Origin: Halobacterium sp. DL1 | Lineage (GTDB): Archaea > Halobacteriota > Halobacteria > Halobacteriales > Halobacteriaceae | Reading direction: 5' to 3' | NCBI GenBank assembly: GCA_000230955.3 | Contig: CP007060.1 | Span: 434,001 to 498,000, forward strand | DNA: 64,000 nt | Part shown: positions 7,278-17,343 of the stretch, piece by piece | How positions within the stretch are numbered: position 1 is the stretch's first letter | Layout: each line of letters opens with the position of its first letter | Program-made: the position numbers and the translations under genes | Notes under the pieces: model-generated | Database searches by the model: none | What the model saw: only the letters and a program-made list of their open reading frames with translations | Told to the model about the DNA's origin: nothing

Positions 7278-9484
7278 CGACCTTCCGAAGTGAGAAATCA
7301 CTCTCTGAATTTGCGGTTCACGAGTACACGCTGAAAGCCAAGGACGGGTACCGTCCCGATGATCATCAAGCCGCCCTGCGCGACACGTACAAGGCGAGAC
7401 GAGACATCTTGGGAGAGTTTGAGAGCTCGTCTCCCCCGGTTATCGCCGTTCGAGATGCCCTCGCGCTCGCTACTCCGTCCCCACTCCCTGTTGAAGATTT
7501 AGAGCTGAAGAATTTCGAGATGGTCAACGACGGGCCACACACACTGGACTACACCGATTATAGTGACAAGGCTGTCACAAAGGGGCTCATCGACGCCTCA
7601 CTCCGTCGCATTCTGGATGGTGACTATGAGGTTCGAGGCATCGACACGGTCCTCTCAAAGCGCCCTGTTATCCAGAAACAAGACTTCCGCCTGCACGAAC
7701 GATGGAATCTCTCGCTATCGGTAACGAATGCTGGCGTCGTCTATCTCTCGGTTGACTTCCGGCACAAGACCATCTCTGAGTACACCCTCGACAAATTCGA
7801 TCTCGATAAGCTCTATCGTGGCCTCCGCGTCAACGTAACGTACAAGCAGAGCGGGAAAGGGGCGTTCGTTGACGAGCTAATGGATAAGACGGTCAACGAG
7901 AGTATCGATGATATGGGTAATCAAAGCGTCGTTGAGTACCACGAGGGAGCAGAACGGATCCCCGACCGCGTTCTGAAAGAAATCGCTCGTGCTGACCGGC
8001 GGGTAGTGAAAGTCACCAAGCAGGGTTCGCACAACACCGAGTATTACCCCCAGCGACTCCTCGCCCTACAGGGTCACCCGCAGAACGTGAAGGCGTTTGC
8101 CCCGAGATTTAATGAGGCGACTCGCGGGAAGACGCGGCTATCTGCCCAACGGTGTCTCAATCGGGCGACAACTTTCGTCGAAAATCTTCCGCCGGTCATT
8201 CCGCTAGGAGGGGCGACTCTCTCGTTTGACGCAACACCGGTCAATGGCGATGACACTTGGGAGATGTCGCGGTTGTTTGAGACCGACGCCCACATCCTCC
8301 AGTTCGCCGAGGAGCAAACTGGTGACCATCCGCGACGGGTGAAGCACAATGAAGTGTACGAAGCCCCCGAGGAGTTCTCGGTGTGTCTCGTCCATCCGAG
8401 CGCGGGCCCACACGCTGAGCGGTGGGAAAACCTCGATCAGCAACTCAAGGACATCGGAGCGGGTCCTGAAGCGGTTAATCGGGTGCAGTACGACCCGTTC
8501 AAAACTGCTGATGAGATCTATACCGACCTGCTGGTTGACGTACCCGATGACCACGAGTACTCTGCCGCGTGTGTCATCCTGCCGAAGGCGGATTTCAGCA
8601 TGGGTGAGAGTAGCGCGAGCGACATTTATCACGAGATGAAGAAAGCGCTCCGCCAGAGGCGTGTTGATAGCCAGATGGCCCATATCGACACGCTCGCCAC
8701 CAGCTACGCGCTTCCGAACGTCGCGCTGGGATTGGTCGCTGCCGCGGGCGGCATTCCATTTACAACCGAGGATGCAATGCCAGGCGAGACGGATCTGTTC
8801 ATCGGAATTGACGTATCCCATCGCTACCCGCGAGATACCGACGAACGTGTCCATATCGCCGCCTCAACGACGAGTATCTACGGCGACGGTACTATCCTCG
8901 GGTATACCTCTGCGAAACCCCAGACGGGTGAAAAGGTGCCGCCGAAAGAGCTGAAGAATCTCACGCGCCAATCGATCGCGGGGTACAAGCAGGAACACGG
9001 CGAATATCCAGACCGCATCGTCATCCACCGGGACGGATTCATGCGCGAGGATCTCGATCAGGTAGAGGAGATGTTAGAATCGATGGACATCAACTACGAT
9101 GTTGTCGAGATTCGCAAGCAATCGCCAGCGCGCGTTCTCAACCTCGCAGACGGCGTCGCCAAGATACCCGACAAGGGCATTGCCGCACTCAACCGCGAGG
9201 AAAATAGAGCTATCCTCGCTACATTCGGTGACCCCGAGTCGCAAGCGACGAGCTCAAACACGGGACTTCCTCAGCCTATCCAAGTCGAGCGCAAGGCTGG
9301 CGACACTGACATCAAAACGTTGACTGCGCAAGTCTACCTACTGAGCCAGTCCCACGTCGGTGCGATGAACTCAACTGCTCGTCTACCCATTACTACCTAC
9401 TATGCTGACCGTGCGAGCGAGGCCGCAGCCGAGGGGTACCTTCCGGAAACTTCGAAACTCCGCCAGAACATCGGCTTCATCTGA
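7181..9484 (+). CDS. long prokaryotic Argonaute body (N-PAZ-MID-PIWI), NgAgo-type
   Basis: This is a guide-directed nucleic-acid-binding protein of the long pAgo class, predicted to be catalytically active. The PIWI tetrad is visible: Asp544 in FIGIDVSHRYP, Glu584 in QTGEKVPP, Asp618 in IHRDGFM and Asp743 in TYYADRAS. Other segments close to Natronobacterium gregoryi Ago, as I recall that sequence, include RRVVKVTKQG, KTRLSAQRC, NVALGLVAAAGGIPFTTE, YLLSQSHVGAMNSTARLPIT and the C-terminus QNIGFI. The GTG at 7181 is only a nominal start: the acidic frame is open upstream to 7097 and contains the natural linker to the OB domain. A product starting at 7181 would lack the OB domain. It lies in one operon with DUF2797 and converges on herA, with 64 nt between stops. 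The likely role is DNA-guided DNA interference against plasmids or viruses, or DNA repair/replication; both are inference. Confidence 0.93.
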   Translation: MSASVDEEMQAEIDDAFADVPESATEQTGHALTTFRSEKSLSEFAVHEYTLKAKDGYRPDDHQAALRDTYKARRDILGEFESSSPPVIAVRDALALATPSPLPVEDLELKNFEMVNDGPHTLDYTDYSDKAVTKGLIDASLRRILDGDYEVRGIDTVLSKRPVIQKQDFRLHERWNLSLSVTNAGVVYLSVDFRHKTISEYTLDKFDLDKLYRGLRVNVTYKQSGKGAFVDELMDKTVNESIDDMGNQSVVEYHEGAERIPDRVLKEIARADRRVVKVTKQGSHNTEYYPQRLLALQGHPQNVKAFAPRFNEATRGKTRLSAQRCLNRATTFVENLPPVIPLGGATLSFDATPVNGDDTWEMSRLFETDAHILQFAEEQTGDHPRRVKHNEVYEAPEEFSVCLVHPSAGPHAERWENLDQQLKDIGAGPEAVNRVQYDPFKTADEIYTDLLVDVPDDHEYSAACVILPKADFSMGESSASDIYHEMKKALRQRRVDSQMAHIDTLATSYALPNVALGLVAAAGGIPFTTEDAMPGETDLFIGIDVSHRYPRDTDERVHIAASTTSIYGDGTILGYTSAKPQTGEKVPPKELKNLTRQSIAGYKQEHGEYPDRIVIHRDGFMREDLDQVEEMLESMDINYDVVEIRKQSPARVLNLADGVAKIPDKGIAALNREENRAILATFGDPESQATSSNTGLPQPIQVERKAGDTDIKTLTAQVYLLSQSHVGAMNSTARLPITTYYADRASEAAAEGYLPETSKLRQNIGFI

Positions 9485-9548
9485 CGAAGCACGGAGTTCT
9501 TTCCCAGAGATGGATAATCGATGTTCTGTTGTTATGATGATTTGAGAC

Positions 9549-11423
9549 TCAGTTGCTGTGATGAGTGAGACAGGCGGGAAGGCCCTTGATTTCGACTGCC
9601 CGTACGTCGGGCTGTTTGACAACCATCTGGCCCTTGTTGAATTGAGTGACGGCCTCTTTGAACTCCTTCGGGACGAACACGTCATGGCTTTCGACCACGT
9701 CGCGTTCGAGACCGAGGTAGATGCGGGTATTCATTTGCTTTCGAACGTCCTCATCAATGTCTTGGGGCGTCTGGGTGATGATGTAGAGCCCGAACTTGTC
9801 CTTTCGCCCTCGTTTCGCGGCTTGTCTGAACTTCCGGACGAGGTAGCCAGAGCGTGATCCGAGGTCGGATGGTGTGGTGAGGTACTCGTGTGCTTCGTCC
9901 AGCGAGAGGAGCATCGGCGTTCCTTTGATATGTGGGAACTCCACATCGCTGCCGATTTTATTCGTGACGACATGGGCAAGCAAACAAGATACCACTAAGC
10001 GGTCGGTCGATCCACGGAGATGATCAGTCGGTATGATGGTGACCTTCCCCGGAGAAAACATCTCGCTGGTGAGGTCGAACAACGACTGGTCGCCGTTGTC
10101 GAAAACTCGGTTAAACTCGTACTGCCCCACGAGGCGTTCGCGGGCGGCTGTCTTGACGCTCCCGTTCTCAGTGATGCGGTCCTCGTCCTCGTCCAGCATG
10201 TTATCTGCGAAGTTCGAGAACTCCCCGTAGGTATAGGGCGCGTTGTGGTTGTGGAAGTACTCCGTAATGAGATCGTTGATGGCATCTTTCGTGCGGTCTG
10301 GGGGCGAGGATTTGTAGAGGAGTTGGCGATTCCTTCGGACGAGTTCGAACGGGATACTGAACTCCGTACAGTTCGGGTGAGAGGGGTGGGTGTCGTTGAT
10401 GTTCGGGACGTACACACCGAAGTCGACGTTGCTGTCGGGGCTGTCAAGTCCCCCGTGAAGGATATTCTGTTCCTCCAGCATCTCTTGGAACTCGTCCTCA
10501 TAGTAGTCTGCTTGAGTCTCGGGGTCTGGGTCATCCCCCATTTCGACGTACTCGCCCTCGGGGTCGATTACTGTGACGTTCAGAGCCCGTTGTCGATCCT
10601 CAACCACATCGACATTTTCCCCATCCTGCTCCTCTGGCGGCACTTCGATTGAATACTCTTTGCCTGTCGAGAGGTTGCGGAGGATGTTTTTCGACCCGTG
10701 GGTCTTCCCCTGCCCAGTAGACCCCGCGACCTGTGTGTGTCGGAAGATGGCGGGCTCGCCCTCGTCCTCGTTCCCGTCAGTGGCATTCGGGTTGAACATA
10801 TAATACGGAAGCGGTTCCTCCTCGGTGGGGATCCGGTCCCCGCTTACTGCCATATGTCCAAGGAAAACACCGCGGTCAGGGAGGCGGAGAGCTGACCGGA
10901 GGAAGGCCCGGTCCTCGACCAGACACGTGTTCGCCCCCGGCTTTGGTGGTTTGTCGACCGTCGCCTGTGTGAACTGATTCTCCGTGTCCGTCTCATCGAA
11001 CTCAACGATGCTGATAGGTTCGATTTGGGCAACGTAGGAGAAGGAATGTTCACCCGGCGGGTTTGCGTAGCCGCCGTCCTGCTTATCATTGATGTCGGCA
11101 ATGGTGGCATATTCGAGGCGTTTGATCACTCCGACGAGCATCGCGCGAGAATACTCTTCGTCTTCAAGCGGCGCATAGGGTATTCGAAGATAGTTCCCGA
11201 GACGCACGCCCTCGCGGGAGTCGGAGTCAACGAACGCACGGATGACCGACTCCTCGCGGTCAACGACGATGGGGTTGTCTTGCGCTGTGATATGACCAAC
11301 GCGCTCGCCATTGTGGTCACCGAAGGGAGCGGGTGCGTCTTTGAGTTGAGTCTCGTCGGTTGCTTCTTCGCTAGCCCTCTCGTCCTCTGCTCGCGCATCG
11401 TCCAAACTGAAATCCTCTGTCAT
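9549..11423 (-). CDS. herA: HerA-family hexameric DNA translocase/ATPase, 624 aa
   Basis: HerA is a FtsK-like bipolar DNA translocase that works with the NurA nuclease and Mre11-Rad50 in resecting DNA ends. Here Walker A is AGSTGQGKTHG with Lys240, and Walker B is LLSLDEAHEY with Asp509/Glu510. An arginine-rich segment, FRQAAKRGRKDKFG, and an ITQTP sensor follow. The first 150 residues include a HAS-barrel-like region with RLGNYLRIPY. An insertion of acidic, low-complexity sequence (EEQDGENVDVVED) after the P-loop is typical of halophile versions. The gene is last in a minus-strand series mre11-rad50-nurA-herA, 75 nt after nurA, and its stop faces the Argonaute stop. It starts MTEDFSLDDARA at the ATG at 11423. 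HerA-type ATPases also pair with nucleases in antiphage systems, so a defence role is plausible. Confidence 0.9.
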   Translation of the reverse strand: MTEDFSLDDARAEDERASEEATDETQLKDAPAPFGDHNGERVGHITAQDNPIVVDREESVIRAFVDSDSREGVRLGNYLRIPYAPLEDEEYSRAMLVGVIKRLEYATIADINDKQDGGYANPPGEHSFSYVAQIEPISIVEFDETDTENQFTQATVDKPPKPGANTCLVEDRAFLRSALRLPDRGVFLGHMAVSGDRIPTEEEPLPYYMFNPNATDGNEDEGEPAIFRHTQVAGSTGQGKTHGSKNILRNLSTGKEYSIEVPPEEQDGENVDVVEDRQRALNVTVIDPEGEYVEMGDDPDPETQADYYEDEFQEMLEEQNILHGGLDSPDSNVDFGVYVPNINDTHPSHPNCTEFSIPFELVRRNRQLLYKSSPPDRTKDAINDLITEYFHNHNAPYTYGEFSNFADNMLDEDEDRITENGSVKTAARERLVGQYEFNRVFDNGDQSLFDLTSEMFSPGKVTIIPTDHLRGSTDRLVVSCLLAHVVTNKIGSDVEFPHIKGTPMLLSLDEAHEYLTTPSDLGSRSGYLVRKFRQAAKRGRKDKFGLYIITQTPQDIDEDVRKQMNTRIYLGLERDVVESHDVFVPKEFKEAVTQFNKGQMVVKQPDVRAVEIKGLPACLTHHSN

Positions 11424-11498
11424 TTATTAGTTGTTAAGCGGATTAGAGACTATATCACATGAAGGTTCGCGTCTTGCCAACTGAGCCATGTCACTATT

Positions 11499-12824
11499 CT
11501 AAAACTCTTCAAATCGGTCATACTCGCGCCCTTCATTATAGTCTTGAACAGCGCGAACATTCCCGTGATTGTTCTGGGCGAACTGCTCAATAACATCTCG
11601 AAGGTTAAAGCGGTCGTCTCTAGAGATGCGGGCACGTTGGTCGGCGAATGTGATTGCACGAGGTTCCTTCTGTTGTTGGGCGATTTCAACGAGGGCCTTC
11701 CGGGTGATACGCTCTCGAAGTCGTGCATTCCGGGCGAAGGCGTGTGGAGTCTCCACACGCATCACGTAGTCGGATTGGGGGCAGCGGACGTAGAAGAACG
11801 CTCGGATATACTCGTTGGCATCGCCCCACTTCAGTGAAACGCCGTCGTAGAATTCGAACGGTACAACGGACTCACCGTGCGCTCCCTCCTTCTGTTGGAG
11901 GAGCCACGGCGTGTAGCTGATGATGGGGCCCTTATCACCGTAGCGGTCGTCAGAGTTGTACAAGGCGTCCTCGAATAGTAGATGGTCGCTCCCCCACGGA
12001 AGTGGTGTCTCGATATTCACGTCGTTGTCTTCAATCTTCGTCTGGAGTGAATCTAGGGCAGCACTGGAACGACCAGTCTTGATGATGCCGATGGGCGGGT
12101 AGTTTCGGTCGTACATCATCTCGATTGTGGAGACGTAGTTCTGCATGATGTCTCCTACTATCTCGGGCCAGTTGTCGGTCATATACGTCGGCCCCTCCCC
12201 CGCCTGCTCAAACAGCATCCAACTGAACGCTGGGTTCGGGTAGAGGGGTCCGTCAATGAACAAAGGGCCGTCAAGTTCGGCAGCGTACTTGCGAGCATGT
12301 TTTCCCTCGGCATACGTCCGAGAGACGCCAACAAGATAGTCGTCAAGACGGCTAATGAGGTCGCTGGCAGGGAATCGGAGCATTTCGGCGTCGGTACCAC
12401 TAGGGAGTTCAATACCCGTCTCTCCGACACCAGGTAACTCAAACTCGTCGTCGTTGTGGTGGGCGACAAGTGTCGCCGTAGTTCGGTTAGCGAGGTCGGC
12501 GTTGCCTGTCTTACCCGAGACACCGAGTTTCGCGGCGCTCCCTGCGGCGAGAAGACCGTTGTTAAACTGTAGTGCCCGTGTGGTGGAACCATCCAGTCCG
12601 TACGTGGTCGGCCACGGATCGTCCCACGACTTTACTTCGCTAATCGGCTTGTGGGTGATCTGGAATTCGTCATCGTCGAGTAGGTTCACATTCCCACCCG
12701 GCTGCTGGAAGTGAGCGATAGCGTCTGCAGCTGTCACGGTCTGTTGGGCGTCGAAGTCGCCAACTGCACGGCCCAACTCCTGAAACATCTGATTTAACGC
12801 TCCGTAAGTGTCCATGTCGGTCAA
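11499..12824 (-). CDS. nurA: NurA-domain 5'-3' nuclease, 441 aa
   Basis: NurA is the nuclease partner of HerA. The NurA signature is visible: a beta strand with the first catalytic Asp in TYGLDGSTTRA (Asp78) and a second metal-binding Asp in LFIDGPLYPN (Asp191). C-terminal segments follow, including GIIKTGRSS, and a late His in MRVETPHAFARN. Length is within the family range. The gene sits between rad50 (122 nt upstream) and herA (75 nt downstream) on the minus strand. This is the order known for thermophilic archaeal end-resection operons, but it is unusual to see it complete in a haloarchaeon next to Argonaute. It starts MTDMDTYGALNQ at the ATG at 12824. Confidence 0.88.
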   Translation of the reverse strand: MTDMDTYGALNQMFQELGRAVGDFDAQQTVTAADAIAHFQQPGGNVNLLDDDEFQITHKPISEVKSWDDPWPTTYGLDGSTTRALQFNNGLLAAGSAAKLGVSGKTGNADLANRTTATLVAHHNDDEFELPGVGETGIELPSGTDAEMLRFPASDLISRLDDYLVGVSRTYAEGKHARKYAAELDGPLFIDGPLYPNPAFSWMLFEQAGEGPTYMTDNWPEIVGDIMQNYVSTIEMMYDRNYPPIGIIKTGRSSAALDSLQTKIEDNDVNIETPLPWGSDHLLFEDALYNSDDRYGDKGPIISYTPWLLQQKEGAHGESVVPFEFYDGVSLKWGDANEYIRAFFYVRCPQSDYVMRVETPHAFARNARLRERITRKALVEIAQQQKEPRAITFADQRARISRDDRFNLRDVIEQFAQNNHGNVRAVQDYNEGREYDRFEEF

Positions 12825-12946
12825 GCATGACCACCCGCATAGAAGTGCTTGATAAGGATATCAGCCATCGTATCTGTTGTATAGTTAGAGATAGGGTCAA
12901 ATAAGGGTTCACCGCTCAGGGCGACGCGGTCTGAGTGGAGTGGCGC

Positions 12947-15727
12947 TCAGTCGTCGGTGGCCGTGTCGCCCACGGTGGCTTCAGTCTCGGTGTCATTCGT
13001 TGCTTCCTCGACCGCCGCATGGCCGGAACGGACGCGGCTGGTCTCGGTCTGAGGATCCTTTTCGACGAGGATTGCGTGATCGCTGTTCTCGATGAGGGTT
13101 TCGTCGTGGCTGACGAGCAGAATTTGTGGGACATTCCACTCGCCGATGGTCTGTATCATCGTCTGTAACTCGCCGACGTGCCCCGAGTCAAGGAATGTCG
13201 TCGGCTCGTCGAGGATGAATGGCGGGAGCGCCGCACCGGCGACGCCGTCGCGTTCGGTGATAATTTTGTAGACGCCCGCCCGAAGTGCGAGGTTCAGTAT
13301 GCCGGACTCTCCACCACTAGACAGTTGCGGCTTAAGTTTCTCACCGTCCTGTGCGATGAGGTAGATGTTGTACTTTTTGTCGATGTGGACGCCGCGATAG
13401 GACTGATCCCTGTAGAGGTCCGAAAACACCTCGTTAGTGTACTCGTTCAGCTTGTAGATATTCTGCTGTCGGAGCTTGCCACGAACCTCCTTATACTTCT
13501 TGATGACCTCTGTCGCCTCGTCAATGCGTTCATTAGCCCACTCGCGCTGACTGGCGAGCATTTTCTTGCGCTTGGTCTCTTCCTGTATCTGCTCCTTCTT
13601 CGAGTTAAGAGAAGCGAGTTTATTGACAAGCTCCTCCTCTTCGGACTCTTTTCCATCCAAGGTCTCGCGGAATTCGTCAAGGTAATCGTCAATCTCGTTG
13701 ATATCGTCTCTGATGGACTCGGCGTCAAGATCACCAAGTTCCGCCTCAAGCTCCTCCACGTCTTCTTTCAGGTCGGACATTCGGTCGTACGCCGTCCGTC
13801 GAAGCTCGCCGATGCGCTCGCGGTTCTCCTTATGGCGGTCGATATCGGATTCCAGTTCGGAGATACGTCCGTGTAGTTCGACTGCTTCTGAGAGCAGTTC
13901 TTCGACGGTCTCCACTCTGTTGACTCGGACTTCAGCGTCTTCGAGATCCTCGTTCGCGTCGTCGATTTCGTCGTTGAGTCGCTCCTTCTTTGAACGGTAC
14001 TCTTCGAGTTCACCACGGAGTCCCTCCAGCGTCGACTCCACCTCATCAACGCGCGCTTCAGCATCTTCAATATCGGAGTCGGCCTGTTCAACCTCTCCGC
14101 GGGCATCTTCGAGGTCGTTCCGGGTAGATTTCGCGTCGCGGACTGCTTCACGAAGATCATCAAGCGTCTCTTGTGCTTCGTCGAGTTCCGCGAGACGCTC
14201 CTCTGCAGCTTCGAGGTTGGCCTTGTGCTCTGCAGCAACCGCCTCCGAGTCGATGTCATGAGCGTCGTCTGTCGCACCACAAACCGGGCATTCACCCTCG
14301 GATTCGAGATTGTCGACCTGCTCTTGTAGAGTTCCGAGGTGGCTCTTTTTTTCGACGATTTGCTCTCGTTCGGACGAAATAGTTTGCCTTGTCTCGGGGA
14401 TGTGTGACTCATCAATGTCGTCTACCGACGCATCTTGGGGGATATCGAGTTCCACCGCAAGATCAGCGACCGTCGTTCGGTCATTTTCGAGGGCATTTTC
14501 GAATCTCTCGACACGCTTCTCGGCATCGGACTTGCGCGACTCAGCGGACTCAACCTCAGCACGGACGTCGTCGAGTTCACTCTCTTTTGACTCGATTTCG
14601 TCTACTGTTTCTTCGATGTCGGATTCGACTCGGTCAAGGTCCGACTGAAGGGAGTTGAGTCGCCCTTCCTCGATTGATTGACGTTCTGAGCGAGCCATTT
14701 CGGCTTCTTTTTGCGCCGTTAGGTGCGCCTGCTCGGCGGTGTCAGCATCCAGTACGTCGTAGTCAGCGAGTTCATCCCGCTCGGCTAAGGCTTCAAGATC
14801 CTCCTGTGCCTCGTCACGCGCATCTTCAGCTTTGCGCTGTGCTTCCTTTTCCTCTTGGAGTTCTTCCTTGTACGTCTCGTGGTCGCTTTCGGCGTCCTCG
14901 TACTTGTCACGGGTCTCATCGAGTTCCACTTGGAGGTCGTCGATGCGGTCAAGGGTCTCCGTCTTCGTCTCACGCTCGTCCTCAAGACCATCAATTTTCG
15001 ATTCGAGATCGTCGATGTCGCCTTTGATGTCCGAGATCTTCTTGTCAGTCTTGTTTATTTGGGATTGGATCTCATCCTCCGCAGGCAGATCTTGAAGTCG
15101 CTTCTTGGTTTCGTCAAGGCGACTGTTCGAATCACGCTTTGCCTTCTTGTACTCACGGCGAGCGTCTTCCATGCGGTCGACGTACTCATCGAGACGGTTC
15201 AGACCAAGGAGGCCGTCAAGAATCTTCCGACGGTCTTCAGTGCTGGCATGGATGAGGCGCGTGATGTCGCCTTGCTGGACGTAGACGCTGTTGACGAACG
15301 ACTCTGCGTCCATCCCGACAACGCGCTGAATTTCGGTCTGCACGTCGCCAAGGCTGGACACGTCTTCGGAGAGGGCGTCCGAGGAGAGTTTCGGGTAGCC
15401 TTGCTTGGTCTTGGCCCCGTTAACCTCGTCGTCGTCGTCGTAGCTTTTCTGGATGACCCACTCAACGGTGTACTCGGCTCCGCCTGCCTCGAAGACAAGT
15501 TCGATACGCCCTTCGTCAGCCTGCGTGCGAACAAGGTCTGGTAAATCAAAGTCATTGCCGACCTGGTACTTCATTTTCGTCTGGAACAGCCCACCGAACA
15601 CCCCTTGCAGGATGGTGGACTTCCCCGCGCCGTTCAGCCCGAAGAGGAGATTTTCGCCGTCCTCGAAGTCGATATGACCGTTCTCGTAGCTGCGGATATT
15701 CTCTAAAATGAGGGTCTTGAATTTCAT
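12947..15727 (-). CDS. rad50: Rad50-type SMC ATPase with zinc hook, 926 aa
   Basis: This ABC-type ATPase of DNA double-strand-break processing forms a complex with Mre11. It has Walker A GLNGAGKST (residues 30-38) and long heptad-rich coiled coils on either side of a zinc hook CPVC (residues 480-483). The C-lobe has the signature SSGGESGILNLALR, Walker B FILDEPTTFLD and an SHDE switch. Length is normal for archaeal Rad50. It begins 27 nt after the mre11 stop, so the two are one operon. The C-terminal tail is acidic and Thr-rich. It is likely an additional copy, because the haloarchaeal chromosomal mre11-rad50 pair normally lies outside accessory DNA; that needs the rest of the genome to confirm. 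Confidence 0.93.
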   Translation of the reverse strand: MKFKTLILENIRSYENGHIDFEDGENLLFGLNGAGKSTILQGVFGGLFQTKMKYQVGNDFDLPDLVRTQADEGRIELVFEAGGAEYTVEWVIQKSYDDDDEVNGAKTKQGYPKLSSDALSEDVSSLGDVQTEIQRVVGMDAESFVNSVYVQQGDITRLIHASTEDRRKILDGLLGLNRLDEYVDRMEDARREYKKAKRDSNSRLDETKKRLQDLPAEDEIQSQINKTDKKISDIKGDIDDLESKIDGLEDERETKTETLDRIDDLQVELDETRDKYEDAESDHETYKEELQEEKEAQRKAEDARDEAQEDLEALAERDELADYDVLDADTAEQAHLTAQKEAEMARSERQSIEEGRLNSLQSDLDRVESDIEETVDEIESKESELDDVRAEVESAESRKSDAEKRVERFENALENDRTTVADLAVELDIPQDASVDDIDESHIPETRQTISSEREQIVEKKSHLGTLQEQVDNLESEGECPVCGATDDAHDIDSEAVAAEHKANLEAAEERLAELDEAQETLDDLREAVRDAKSTRNDLEDARGEVEQADSDIEDAEARVDEVESTLEGLRGELEEYRSKKERLNDEIDDANEDLEDAEVRVNRVETVEELLSEAVELHGRISELESDIDRHKENRERIGELRRTAYDRMSDLKEDVEELEAELGDLDAESIRDDINEIDDYLDEFRETLDGKESEEEELVNKLASLNSKKEQIQEETKRKKMLASQREWANERIDEATEVIKKYKEVRGKLRQQNIYKLNEYTNEVFSDLYRDQSYRGVHIDKKYNIYLIAQDGEKLKPQLSSGGESGILNLALRAGVYKIITERDGVAGAALPPFILDEPTTFLDSGHVGELQTMIQTIGEWNVPQILLVSHDETLIENSDHAILVEKDPQTETSRVRSGHAAVEEATNDTETEATVGDTATDD

Positions 15728-15754
15728 TGTCGTGTCTGTGATATCTACTATCGA

Positions 15755-16969
15755 TTATCGTTCTTCGAGGGTCGCCTCACCGAACTGTTCTTTCTGCTCA
15801 GTGCGGATGTGTGTGTTCATCTCTGGACGGATGTCATCGTCATCAACGGTGTCGTCTCGTACGAGGTCATCTGCTTCGGTCGTGATGGTGGATATCTCAA
15901 GCCCTCCGACCGCATCATCTAACATCTTGTCGGGGTTCTGAGACTCCGTCTGCTCATCGTCAAAATCGAAGTCAAAGTCCACATCGGGTTGGCGTTTGTC
16001 ATCAACATAGGGAACCGCCACTTCGCGTTCAGCCATCAAATCGTACACGTCCTTCGCAGTAACGCCCACGTTCGCGCCTGTCAGGCGGGCGACGACGACC
16101 ATGTCTGAAATGTCGTCGTTCATTCCGCCGGCATCCTCGTCAATGCGGGTCGCTGCGTGGTCAAGGCTGTGCGTCTCATCGAAATCGATGTTTACTGTGA
16201 GGAACGGACGGGGCACGTTCTCGCGCCCGGCTGTGGAGATAGCTCGTGTTTTACGGCTGAGTTCCCCATCCTGGATATTCAACAGGTAGACGCTGGGTGT
16301 GCCTCGCTCAGACACCTTGCATCGTTCGGTCGCCCCAGGGTAGAACACTTTGACACCGTCGACAGTGTCATTACACGTCGAGTGGTAGTCGCCAAGGGCA
16401 AGAGCGGTCGGCAGGAAGTTCAGTCGATCAAGGATATCCTCGGAAAGGTCGTACGGGTCGCCGCGGTGTTCGGGGACAAGCGGCTGAACCAACTCGTGCA
16501 TACAGAGAATAGTGACATGGTCGTTGGACTCAGATTCGCCGAGCGTGAAGTCGTATCCGTCCCACTCAGGTGAGCGTATAGCATCAATTCCGTACACTGA
16601 TACAGGATCGTCCCCGTTGGCGTCTGTCACTACAGTCGGCGATTTCGAGAGCCGTTTCGCATTACCGAACCGCTTGATGATATCCATCCACTGTTCCTCT
16701 CGCTTCCGCTCATGATTTCCCACGATAGCGAGGAAAGGAATACCAGCGTCTTCCAGCCGACCGATGGTATCGAGGCAACGATTGACTGCGGGAACGCTCG
16801 GCGTTGGATCGTCAAACAGGTCGCCAGTATGAATGACTGCATCCACGCCCTCGTCAATAGCGATGTCGACCGAGGCGTCGAAAGCGTCTGCGAAGTCGGC
16901 ACGGCGGAGGTCCTGTCCGTACTGACGCTTGTCGAGATGAGTATCACTTACGTGGAGTATTTGTGTCAC
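15755..16969 (-). CDS. mre11: Mre11-type DNA double-strand-break nuclease, 404 aa
   Basis: This is a Mn-dependent calcineurin-like phosphoesterase that trims DNA ends with Rad50. All core metal motifs are present: SDTHLD (Asp9, His11), HTGDLFDD, VGNHERK, a CMHELV histidine and LGDYHST. A capping domain and an acidic C-terminal tail (DFDFDFDDE) follow. The start codon is GTG at 16969 (MTQILHVSD), immediately before the first beta strand. It is the first gene of the mre11-rad50-nurA-herA series; a TATA-like element at 17009-17016 would give a short leader. Confidence 0.92.
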   Translation of the reverse strand: MTQILHVSDTHLDKRQYGQDLRRADFADAFDASVDIAIDEGVDAVIHTGDLFDDPTPSVPAVNRCLDTIGRLEDAGIPFLAIVGNHERKREEQWMDIIKRFGNAKRLSKSPTVVTDANGDDPVSVYGIDAIRSPEWDGYDFTLGESESNDHVTILCMHELVQPLVPEHRGDPYDLSEDILDRLNFLPTALALGDYHSTCNDTVDGVKVFYPGATERCKVSERGTPSVYLLNIQDGELSRKTRAISTAGRENVPRPFLTVNIDFDETHSLDHAATRIDEDAGGMNDDISDMVVVARLTGANVGVTAKDVYDLMAEREVAVPYVDDKRQPDVDFDFDFDDEQTESQNPDKMLDDAVGGLEISTITTEADDLVRDDTVDDDDIRPEMNTHIRTEQKEQFGEATLEER

Positions 16970-17343
16970 AAGTATAACTACCTATTAGGAAATTCACTAT
17001 AGGTTAGCGTATAAAACCACGGAAAATATGACAAACAGGAGTAAGTCTGCTATCCCTATGGTTTGGAAGGCAAGCCCCGACTAAGACAGTTCATACCAAG
17101 GCAGACGGTGCATATAGACTATCCGAATATTACAAGATGTTATCAACGACTTCGCGTAGGTCATCTGGGCTGGATCAAGCGAAGCATCAGTCGTGGATCT
17201 TGAACAGACGGTATTCGTTTATTTTCCGCGGCAACACGTACGATTTAACGAAATTGTCCGACTAGCGTATCGCTACCAATTGACCGAGCAACCGCTGGGT
17301 CTCGTGTAATACTCTGCAAAAGTTGGACGGGGAATCGAGGAGA
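16970..17343. other. 374-nt intergenic region upstream of mre11
   Basis: No gene is apparent. It holds the probable mre11 promoter near 17009-17016 and otherwise AT-richer sequence up to the stop of the PLD-ATPase gene. Confidence 0.5.
17009..17016 (-). promoter_or_regulatory. TATA-like promoter element for mre11 operon
   Basis: The minus-strand TTTTATAC lies 40-47 nt upstream of the GTG start at 16969. It is the best AT-rich core element in the region and would give a leader of roughly 15 nt. Confidence 0.45.
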
